From Linyphia triangularis (lineage: Eukaryota; Arthropoda; Arachnida; Araneae; Linyphiidae): a stretch of 64,000 nucleotides of DNA. This document shows, piece after piece, positions 34,601 to 46,600 of the stretch. The position numbers and the translations under genes are program-made. The stretch lies in the NCBI GenBank assembly GCA_963978545.1, contig OZ021727.1, forward strand, positions 13,457,243 to 13,521,242, given 5' to 3'. Every line of letters begins with the position of its first letter. Positions within the stretch are counted from its first letter, which is position 1. Under the pieces are notes generated by a model that worked only from the letters and a program-made list of their open reading frames with translations, ran no database searches and had not been told where the DNA came from.

Positions 34601-37222
34601 AATTTAAATGAAATAAACACAGATATCATTCACCATTACTTCTCTTTATAAAAGTTTGCTTAAAGGATCTAAATAGATCCAGTGAGGAAACCAAAAGGTC
34701 TCAAACTTTAACTTTTTGTGATATTGAAGTTAAACAAGTGTAAATAGCGAGGAGAAAAGTGTAAAGTCAATCACTACCAATGATGAATTTAATTATGTAT
34801 CATACTAGATTTTAATATGGAATTCCAATCTGCCTAGGTGAAGATTCCATACATTAAAAATAATTAAAAGTGCATACCTTCAACGAACTATCATATTATT
34901 AAAACTAATGCAGTGATATTTTTAATCAACAATTATTTTTAAAATAATCTTAATTCTTGATCAGGCACATTACAGGTAGTATTATTCACAAGGGGAGAGG
35001 GTGCAGAGAGTACAAAAAGGGAGGCAATGCAGCAAAAGTTTGTGTACTCAAACCTTAATTTTTCAAAACTGAAAAAAATCCAATTTATAGTTTTGAAACA
35101 CAAGGTTTGAAATGATAAAAGCTATATATCAATTTAGACTGCATTAAGATTTAACTCTTTAATTTGAGTCACTTTAACCCTTTTTTCTATAATTTTCAAA
35201 AGTTAAGGCATGCAAGTGCATGTACCTGGTGGCGTCCATAACCATGAATAGTAAAACAAGTCACACATATGTACACGTACTTATCATTAAGCACACATGT
35301 ATATTACAGAGTCAAGAAATTTATTAGACATTATTTATTGATAATCTTGTAAATGTTTCACAAATGTAATGTTTGTAAATATTATGAAAATCTTGAATTT
35401 TTTACTAAACTACCATTAAAGACGATTTCTCATGGAAAGAACTATGAATTTGAAGTAACATTTATATTTTAAGCAAATCTTTACAAGTAATTTACCATAG
35501 AATGCATAAAGTTGACTATTATCTATTGACAAGTTCATTTGAACGTTGAAAACTAGGTGCCAAAAATAAGCTTAACCAAAGCCGAAAATCGGCAATTAGG
35601 TTAATTTCTCTCAAGATTTGCATTAAAGCAATTAAACACTGTAACATTTCATAAAAAAAAGTTTTCTTTGTTACAGTTGTGGATGATAATAAATCTAGAT
35701 CATTACATATCTTTATAAATAAAAAATATTAAAATTGTTTATCCAAAATAAACTAGTTAAAAATTAACTTTTTTACAAGTAGTTTTGTTATACACTTATA
35801 ACAATGTATGTTTTATGTTTGGAACATCTTTTTCTAGCATCAAGCAATTTTGTTCAATTAAAAAAATTAGGCGACACCTCAAGAATGAAACATACTTAGA
35901 AAGACAATGGAACTTTTAGTTTTAGAGGAGTTTTAATAGTAATACAATACTTTAGAAAATAAAGGAGAAATTCAAACGAAACGCTATTTAATTAAAAATT
36001 CAAATTAAAAGGTTTAAGGTTATCATTTTAACTGCACCCTAAGACATTACTACAAACATTGATATTTGATATTGAATTTTAACTGATTACAAGATAAAGT
36101 TTCCAACCTCTCAATTTACGTCCATATTCTAATATTGTTTTCTTAGGCTATGAATCAAGCTAAAAAAAAAGCAGAAACAAATGTTGTGCAGATACATTCT
36201 CTAGATAAAGTGATTCAATGGTCCCTTAAAGCAAGTTGTGTGCAAGAAATTTGTATCTAAAATAGCTTGATTGAGATCTGAACAGGCACTTTAATTAAGC
36301 TTTTATGTATACAAAGCACACTACTAAGCAGGAGAAAAATATTCTAATACTCTTGCACGAAAGTTTCAATACTAATTAGTGTCAAACATGGTTTATGAAA
36401 AATATCTAAACTTTTATTGTATAGGAAAAGACAAAAGCCACTTTTAGAACACTGGTTTAAAGAAAACCACATATTATATATAAGTAGTTAAAAGTCAAAG
36501 AGTATGTTTGCTACGATATCTCTATCTCAAATGCATTTAACATTTTAATTGGCTTTCATTATTTTAAATTCTTTTTTTTTTTTTTTTAATTTCCTGACAA
36601 TTCCCTGATATTGTTAGAATTACAAATACTTTTGAACATAATAGGACTTATACTGCTAATTTTCTTTTACATATTTCTACACTTCCCCATTTTAATTATT
36701 GGGGTATATGACATATCCCACTGCTTCGGCTTTCGGTGACACAAATCTTTTTAAAATGTACATTTCAAATGAAGCATATGCTTTTAAATTCTTCTAACAG
36801 AGTGGTAACAAAACCCAGGAAAATCAACTAACCAATATTTCCAGATAGATTTTTTTTTTTTTTTTCTTTTTCTCAAATTTTCTGAACGTTTAGCATTCAG
36901 TTCATATACAGCAAAATTATTGGCATTATATCAAATATACTATGGCAAAATTGATTGCAGTTTTAGTTATGGCAAATCAACATTTTTATAAAATAAAATA
37001 TTCCAGGATAAGTCCAAATTTTTTCTATATGGACAAACTTTTAAAAGAAAATATACTCTTTTATTAAAATAGATTTATTATTTAGAGTTTGATTTAAGAT
37101 TCTGTTAATACTTAATTCCTTGATGTCCAGGTTCTGCTACCACTCCATTAAAAAAACCCAAATAATTTTCTTTCGACATCTCGCAACAATACACTTAAGA
37201 CGAGGAACTCAGTGGAATGACT
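31672..37222. other. Gene-free AT-rich stretch between converging genes
   Basis: Lies between the 3' ends of the plus-strand TMEM11-like gene and the minus-strand phosphatase, so it must hold both 3' UTRs. It is unusually poor in recognisable repeats except (AT)n at 34399-34412 and (TA)n at 34540-34560, which fits long AU-rich 3' UTR sequence of the phosphatase. A frame of 161 codons at 33312-33797 has no domain and is probably chance. Confidence 0.45.
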
Positions 37223-37620
37223 TCACGATACCTGTATCATGCTGTGACGATAACTACAATGAGATGTGTACTTTTTAGAACCGTCAGACGACAAATGCAA
37301 GACATCCGGACACGATTCATGCGACAAACTCGCATTGTGTGTATAGTCCATATAATCAATACTACTGCAGCTGTAACGGTTTTTATTGATGTTATCCTTG
37401 CTGGATTTGGCCAACTTTGACTTCCTTAGTTTAACACCATTGTCAGTTTTTGTGAAGTTGTCCATACTGCCAGATGAATTGGATTCGGAGCTCAGCATCC
37501 CTGGGCAGGACTGGGCTCGATAAAGTAGCTGGGCCCTTCCGAGATCTTCGACAATCACTGTGGTACGTTGTAAACCAGTGTGTTTGTAAGGTTCTTCGTA
37601 CTTCCAACTAGGTTTTTTGG
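37223..37620 (-). CDS. DUSP8/16: DUSP8/16-type gene, last exon
   Basis: 398 bases from acceptor atttccag to TGA. C-terminal tail with RAQSCPGMLSSESNSSGSM and a basic cluster KLRKSKLAKSSKDNINKNR; ends HSMIQVS. Confidence 0.88.
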
Positions 37621-40600
37621 CTGGAAATGAAATATAGTTGATAACAAGATGTGGCTAAAAAATAGCTTAGAAAATCATACAAACATGATATAAAAAAAGC
37701 AAAAGATATTTGATAAAAAAAAATATTTGACAGCATTAAAAATCAAACTGACAAATAACAATCAAAAATAATTAATCATCAAAATGATAAATAAAAATAA
37801 AATCAATATACTTTCTTAGCTTATAAAAATAATTATGACTAAATTAAGGAACATATATTAAAGAATTGAAAATTATATGAAATATTGACTTCATTATAAA
37901 CATGGGTGTGCATAGTATATTGCTTTGTCTAAATAAAAGAAAAAAGGCTTAATATGGCATTCAATGTATACTGTAACTGTCTCAAGAAAACAAGATGCCA
38001 GAAAAAAAAGTCAAAATCTGATGAGGGAAAAGAGAATAAAACAATGCTATAAAGATGCAGTGTTTTTTTGGTTTTGATTGCTGTTAATTTCAAAAATTCT
38101 AATTAACATATATGTGTGAAGTGAGATATACAAGCTAAAATAAAACTTAATGCAAATAAATTATCTTTGCAATGGCTAATCAAAGGACTCATACTAAAAA
38201 AATTTAATACCGCTTGGCTTCTCTTATTTTGCCAATCAGAATGGCAATTATGAAAAGCCATACATAGAAAAATATTTTTTAAACATTTCTCCATAGAGCT
38301 ACATAAATTTGGTTAAAATGTTTCTATGCACATCAATATTAGAAATCTACAATTGAAAATAATTTGCTCAACAAATCGAATTTTAACTTCTAAAAATAAC
38401 AGGTATTTTTACATTTAATATAAAATTTAACTATATGCCAATTCAATCCCAAGTTGGTCATATCATATTGTATAAAAAGCACACAAATATGCAAACTTAA
38501 AAATACCAACCATTATCTGCAGAATCAGCCTGCAAGTAACACCTGGCTGCAGAGTGCTGCATCCGACATGGATTATACATTGACTCATACTTTGGATACA
38601 AAGACAGCGAATCCTCGTAGGAATCCTCAAAAGAACCCATCCTCTTACTCCCATGCACATCTTCTCCCGTAGGCACCACAGGATAGTCGTCATCCATAAG
38701 AATATCCGTCTCTCGTTCGCAAGAACTTGTATACTCATTCCAGCTATCGGCGTAATCCGAACCTTCGCTGCCCAAACCGGATGTACTCACAGAATCCGAC
38801 CTGTTGTAAGATTTGGAATCAAACTCAAAAGTTTTCAGATCCGCAGGAGAAGTTAAGTCCTGAGACATATTCAAACGGATCTCAGTTAGGTAGTTCTTAT
38901 CGCTCCCTTTCGAACTCGTGCTGACGGTCGGAGAAGTTGCGCTGTTTCGAGAAAGACACTTTGTGAGGTTCTTCTCCGCTTTAACCGTGGACTTGAAAGT
39001 CGACGTCTGGCATGGCGTGAAACTGAGTTCTCGTAAGCTAGAGACGGGCAAACATTTTATGTTTAAAGCAGTGGTATGCTTTTGAGGAATGCTGGTGTAA
39101 GTATCGAGTTTCGCGGTGATGGTTTGTTCACAAGTAACGAGACATTCCGTCGTCTTGGATGATTCGAAGTGAGTCGACGATCCGACAGAGCTAGTGATTT
39201 CGGCGACGTCAGCGTATTTCACACAGTAACTGTCGGGAACCAGTTTCTGGGAATAGCGTTTGGTTTCTGTCGAACACCTTCGTTCGTATGAAAGACTAGA
39301 AGTGCTGAACATTGGCGTTGAGGATGTTTCCGATTTCAATCCCAAAACGAATTCCCTTTGCAGCTGTTTTTCGTATTCCAGTAGCTGCCCCAGGAAGTTG
39401 AAATTGGGTGATATGGTAGGTCTTTTTGCTTTGACATACCTAGAATTAAAGAAAACAGTGAGCAGATAAGATACAAAACAAATAGGTTTTAATGTTCTAA
39501 AATCTTTACAAACTAATGTTTTTAATATGTAACTCTTTGTTGAGGATGATTTTGAAAAGTATAATGAATAGATCAATGCCATTTTAATAATTAGTATAAA
39601 AGTTTCAATGAAAAACCAAGAATTGAAAGTGTAAAATACAAATTACATTTTATTGTAATAGAAATGCACTTTCTAAATAGTTTGGGTGCAAGACTAAGAG
39701 ATAATTACCTCTCTGTTTGAGAAATTGGAATTCTGAGCCCTTCTGAATTATTACACGCTTGACACATGCAATAGTACCCAAAAAGAGTTTTGTGTCCTTC
39801 ATCAAGAAAGTTCAGCAATTTTAGAAGAATTTTATTTGAAGGGATTCATGAGGTCAGTATTAAATTTTGCTTATTGAAAAAATGACTTTTGGTAACTTTT
39901 GTAAATAATAATTTCTAATAGTAAATAATCCATCACAATTCTAAAAAGTTGCGCTTTTGTTCTTTAATCAAAATAAATGCTGCAACTAAAAAATAAATAT
40001 ATTGTTTATATTTAAAAAATACACATTTCAATAACTTTATTTAAAAGAAATCTGTCAGAATGGAGTTTTAAACATTAAATTAGACTTATTTACATTACAA
40101 AATAAAACAATTTAAATAGGAACAAATTTACATAAAAAATATTTTAAAATTGTTATAACTTGGGTCTTTAGAACACAAACCAAACTATTACTGAATGACT
40201 TTCAAACAATTTATTTTCAAAAATCACCTTTGTATTTAAAGTTGGTCATTAAAAAGGGGGAAGGGAAATCAAATTCTCAATATAAATACTTAAGAGAAAG
40301 TATATTTAGTTATTAATATAAGTTTAGCAAAATAATTAAGATTGGGCTTTTTTGAGGGAATTAAAAACTATAAACAGAAATCGAGTATTCTTACACAGTA
40401 AAAATCTAAAATCCAGACCTTATCCCGACATTTAACTTTAAAAAAAATTACGAAAGTTTGTCTGTATCCGAGAGAGATGACAACGAAAACGAAGTAGCTG
40501 AGGAAAAATTCCCAGGGACCAGTTAGTTGAAGTACAAGATGAGACCGAAAAGTAAGGTGACTGATGTCATAATAATCACTGTATTATATATGTGCAGATA

Positions 40601-43600
40601 AATACATCACTGTTCTTCAACAGGGTTCCCACTCAAATTACAGAATGAAAATCAATAACTTTTAAGGACCTAATTAATGTTTTTAAGGACCTTAAAAAAT
40701 TTGTTTTCAGGCATCATGTTTGTATAAAAAAATTTTATAGTATATTCTACCAAAACAGTTACAAGTTGCAGCATGTGTAATACAAACATGTCAGAAAATT
40801 CCGATATAATGAGGATAAGTGGCGGACAAGCGGGGACAGCAAGTCAGAGTTGCATTTTTGTAAATTTTGAAGTTGGTCAACATACACAAAAATTAAGGAC
40901 TTTTAAGCACCTCTAAGCATTTTCAAGTACTTTCAAGGCCTTGAAAACAGGTTCAAAAATATTAAGCACTTTTAATGACTTTCAATGACCGTGGGAACCC
41001 TGTTCAAAGTAGTTCCCTGCCGTCTACAATAAACTTCTGACAATGTTCATACAAGTTCTTGGAACTTCTGAAAAAGTCCTCCTTTGAGACTGCCTGAAGT
41101 TTCTTGGTAACAGCAGCTTCAGGGTTCCCACTCAAATTACAGAATGAAAATCAATGACTTTTCAGGACCAAAATACATTTTTTAAGGACCCTTGAAAATT
41201 TGCCTTCAGGCATCATGTTTACATATAAATTTTTAAAAAAGTATAATCTACCAAAAAAGTTACAAGTTGGTGCATGAGTAATACAAATATATAGCTGTAT
41301 TTCGATATGGTGCGGATAAATTGCGGTCACGCGGGGATAGCAAGTCTGAGTTGTATTTTAATAAATTTTGCAGTTGGGAACACAGCATCCACAAAAATTA
41401 AGGACTTTTAAGGATCTCTTAGCATTTTCAAGGACTTTTAAGCACCTCTAAGCATTTTTCAAGGCCTTGAAAACAAGTTCAAAAATATAAAGCACTTTTA
41501 ATGACTTTCAATGACCGTGGGAACCCTGAGCTTGAATGTCTGAGATGCTTGAAAATCGGTTTCCCTTCGGTGCCAATTTCAGTTGTGGAAAGGGGGAAAA
41601 ATCTGCTTGAGCTAGATCAGGGGAATAAGGATTTTTTCCTCTTTCCACGACTGAAATTGGCAATGAAGGGCAACCGATTTTCAAGCATCTCAGACATTCA
41701 AGCTGCTGTTACCAAGGAACTTAAGACAATCTCAAAGTGTATTTTAAAAGTTCCTATCTGTTGTTTAACCAACATTTTAATGCAGAATACAAAGAACAGT
41801 TTAAAGGAATCAAATAATGTATTAATAAAATAATCAAATAATCATAACGTAGAACATTTAAATCAATACATACTTTTAACAAAAACATAAATCTTGAAAA
41901 CATACATGTTAAAATGTCTTATGCTAATAGTTTTCATGAAAAGATTCTACTAACATAAGGCAGACCTATATATTAGTTTCACGCTAATTTTTACAATATT
42001 AGGCTCATGTCCTTACTTGGAGCATACCACTCCAAAGAACAGTGAACAGTATTCTTATAATCACTTTGTAAACATAGATTATATTTTATAAGTTACAATA
42101 TCATAATGTGTAGATAATAATAGCAATGCTCTTCCTTAACATAGCATATTTTAGTACTTGATTAAATATTAAATTATATGTAGTATTTGAATTGATAATG
42201 TTTGAATTAAATGCAAAGCATATCACTGTTGTTACCAACAAATGTGAAGAAAGAGTAATATAAGTAATTGAAGTTACAAAAATCTACAAAAAAAAAAAAA
42301 AAAATTTTAACCAAACAATTGTACAAATTATATTCAAAATGTTTTAATCATACAATTTATTTCCTTTATAGAGTAAAATAAAAAATTTTAGGAAATGCTT
42401 TTTTTTTTTAATGCAGTATATGAACTTTCTTCAACTAAAATTCTTGGACAGTAGAAATGTTCTTAGTGCATTGTAAATGTTTCTAATACACAATAGAAAC
42501 GTATTTGAACAAAACTTAATGCCTGCTTTTGATCATGCCAATTCTAAGTGTAAACATGCCAAAAAGTTGCACTGCAAATTGTTTTACAACTCTATTACTT
42601 TCATGTGTGTGTGTGTTTTTCTCTTTTGTAACTTAAATTTAAAGTTATAAAAAAAAAAAAATTGTATAATAAGTTTTGATATATAGAAGAAACATATCAT
42701 TACACAAAAGGAATAGTTTAAGAAAACTCATTGCACTAACCTGTAAGCTTCATCTGATGTCATTTTAAGGCTCTTCATAACGTACGATATTGCAACTGTT
42801 GCAGACCTTGATATTCCAGCAAGGCAATGGACAAGAACACAACCGCCTGATTCTTTCACTTTTTCTGAAATACATGAGTTAAATTAAGAATCAAGCGAGT
42901 GTTTTTTGTGAAACATTTGTTTCAACATAATAATTCCTAAAGTTGGTAGAATGGGTGTTCGAGTTTGATCCTGTTATGGAAGAACATATTAGAAGAGTTC
43001 AACACGAGTCTCATAAATAGTTTCTGTGATTTATCTAAGTAATAAAATACAAGACGAATTGATAAACTTGATGGGAAATGTTTAAGCAAAATTATCCAAA
43101 ATTGCTAAATACTTTTTGATAATTGCAAATTGTAACACAGATGTAAGTCATATGAACAGCTCTCATTAACCTCGCTAAGTCGATGTATTATCTGCCCTGG
43201 GCATATATATACGCCTTTCCGAAGTATGGTTTTTTGCAATATGCTGCTATCAGTAAAACTACTCCCTCGGCTTTGGAATGCTATAGAATTACCTTGACAG
43301 TGTTTGCGAAGGATTTACTTATTTTAGAGAAAGGATGGGGGGAATTGGAAAGGAGAATGCTTCTGGAACGGGAAAAGCCATAGTTGTGCAGTTATTGCTT
43401 GTGTTTCTTTTTTAGTAGTTCATGCTTTATTCTTCTTCTTTCGCTTCCATTACCATCTGTAATAAAAGCTCACTACGAATCATGCTATCAATGCACTGAA
43501 TGTTACGTCGGTTTATGTGTCCAACCATGTTTCAGGATATACCACACGACAGCTAAGTTCTGAAATTTATTTATTTTTTATTATACTGTTACTCTATACT

Positions 43601-46600
43601 TTAAATGTTGTTTTTTTAATTTTTTTCTTGTAAAAGTAAACAGTTTTAGATTGAAAAGAGTGCCTCTTCTTTTCCCCCAATACACCGTATAACTACGCTT
43701 GCCTGTGTGAAAAGCGGTTGCACTGAGGATAGAATCTCGTAAGTTTTCCTCGGCAGGTAAGGGGTTAACAATAAGAGTTTTCGCTTTTAAATCCATTTAA
43801 AATAAATATGAAATTGAAGAATTTTTTTAAGCTATCGATAAGCACCTTTGGAAAAGTTAGGTTTTGAGCTAAAGTGGCTTAGAAGACATGGTTATGACAA
43901 CTAATATGAAAAGCTGTATAGATTAAAATACTTGAAAAATATTTAAGATATAAATATCCAAAAATAGATGTGCCCAGCACATTTCATTCTTTAAATCTGG
44001 TTGTGAATGATGCAGAATCTCCTTCTACAACTTTTTTTTTCTGTTTACAAGATTTTTACGCCTTTTCTTCTAGTTCGACCAAGTGTTAGCGCTAACGTGA
44101 CAGCGTTAGCGCTAAAGTGACAGTGCTAACAAATATGTTTCACAGTTAACTTTAAACCCATTGAGTTCTACTAAGTGCTTAAGCAGAGTAGATTACATAA
44201 AACCTTTACAATGTCAGCTTTGCAAAATCTATGATGCATTATTCCAAATAACAGACGGTATCAACAGAGATGCAGAAGCTAAAGTTAAAGCAAGATGGTT
44301 AGCAAAAAAAATATTAAAAATTCCAAGTTTATATGTGGTTTAATTCATTAGTATGGTATTTTGTTGGAAATAAATTCAATTTCAAAGCAATTGCAATCTG
44401 TAACTATACATTTATCAGTTATCATGTGATCATCATGTTATCAGAAATCATAGAAAAACTGGCAAGTTATAAAAAATATGTATATGATTAGATAAAAATT
44501 ATTTCTAGTGAGATTGCAGAGAATCTTGAATGTACTAGAGAATTTTTGGGCAAAATTCTAGTTATAAGCAGAAGCGAAAATAATCAATTTGACTCTGATG
44601 CTGTAGATAAAGCCTTAACAGAGAAAAATAAGTGTAAAATTGACTTTTTCAACTCTATTCTGGAAATCGCCCATAATTTCCTGAATGAACGATTCACACT
44701 TCTGATAACTCATAACAAAAAAAAAAATTCAGTTTTTATATGACATTTTAAAACTCAAGTATATAGCTAACAAAATGCTAGAAAATTATTATATCCATCT
44801 TCAGTTAGTATTTTGGGTTTTAAATGAATTGGATATAAACACAAATGATATTCAAGAAGAATTATGTGATGTATCCTGAATGCTATAATATTCTATGAAA
44901 CTTTTGGATGTCTATAATACTTTATGTTTATCTGCTGTAGCTCTGAGAATTTTATTAATGCTCCCAGTCTCTGTTGTTAGTAGGCGGGGAAAAAGTCAAA
45001 AGTAAAAAAAAAAAACATTGCTTAGCAAGTTCAATTAGCCAATTCATGAATTTTCTAAAGTTAAAAAGATAAAACTGCAAGAGATAGTTATATCTAATAT
45101 CATTATTTTAGAGTAGCTTATATAGTCAAAATAAAATCAGCATTCCAACTGATTGTTGTACAGTTTTTTATAATCATAATCAAAGGTTAATTTGAAGAAA
45201 AAAAACTTAAAAGACAGCATTTCTAAGACTTGCATCATACTGAGAAAATTTACTGCATGGCCCTGATTAGAAAAATGCTAACATCGAAATGTTAATTTTA
45301 TCTTAATTAAAATTTAAACAATAACACTGATGATGATACTAATTGGTGATACATTTTTTTATTTGTTTAAAAATAGGATTTGAACATCATAATATCAAGA
45401 AAATTCTTTAACTTATTATTTTTTTTTTTTTCAATTATTTTAAGTTCAAATAATTAGCAAATAGTCAAGACTAGTTGTCTGAAACTAAATTTACTTTTTA
45501 ACAGAGACAACAGTGTAGCATTAATAATAAACAACATAGATACAGTTTTGCAAATAATGTTCTCTAAATATTATAAAAATAAAGCTCCTTTTAATATCAC
45601 AGAGATGTAAATCAGTTTCTAATTACTTTAAAATATAGTAAAACTAGGAATTGTTTAAATACAATGAGTTCATTTTGGTTAGGTATAAAAAGAGTATTAT
45701 ATATGTTATAGCTAAAATGATTAATTTTGATATTATACATAATAGTTATGATGTATAATAACTATTATTATACATAATAGTTATCATGTATAATAACCAG
45801 GTTATTATGTATATGTACAATATCCATATTAATCATATTAGCTATAATATATAAATATAACAAATTCATATAGGTTAAAAAAAAAGTGTATACATGAGTA
45901 TATTGTATAAATGTAAGAAATTCATATTAGTTAAACTTATAAAGTTTGGTTGCAAACAACATTTAGTGTATTATATGTTATAGATAGTAAGAGTAATTTG
46001 GATACTATACATAATAAATGAGTATTATGTATAATTACTAGATTATTATGTATGCTATCCAAATACTCATATTAGATATAACATATAAATATAGCAAGTT
46101 CATATAGGTTAGAAAAAGTTCATACATGTGTGTGTATTATATATAAGTTATATATAAGCACAGGTATATAAATATAAGTAATTTATAATTGTTAAACATA
46201 GGAAATTAGGTTGAAAATATCATTTAAACTGATATTTGTACTGATACTTTAAGAGCAAAATAAGAGTGATAAAAAGTGTTCAGAATAATTTGTACCTAGA
46301 AATTGAAAGGCATTAGGAAAGTGAGGTAGTAACTTTTCGCTGTAGTTGTCGATCACAGGTATTCTCATAAAGTGAGATTCTTGAATGAAATCAGGCTTGG
46401 GACAGCTAGTGCTCACATTCAATTGGTAGGTGATATTGTAGTGCTGAAATGCATTCAAGATAAATAAAAAGATAAGACATTATCAAACATTTATATTCCA
46501 TGAAAAAATTAAAGCCCAGGTCTACAACTGAAGTAAGAACTGCCTGCAACTTAGTAGTAATCAGTTCACAAAAAATTTCACACATACTACCGAGACCATA

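Larger units (their letters stand above)
40530..41650 (-). pseudogene. Mariner transposase remnant interrupted by two MITEs
   Basis: On the minus strand YSPDLAQADF (last catalytic Asp region of mariner) leads to LKLAPKGNRFSSISDIQA, then after the 41120-41528 MITE to AVTKKLQAVSKEDFF and CQKFIVDGREL. A second MITE (40621-41002) cuts the 3' end. GACCGAAAAGTAAGGTGAC near 40542 resembles a mariner terminus. Only the C-terminal third remains. Confidence 0.75.

Noticed and set aside
43183..43383. 66-codon plus-strand frame with start codon
   Set aside because: Sits in a probable MITE within a phosphatase intron; no domain and no splice support.
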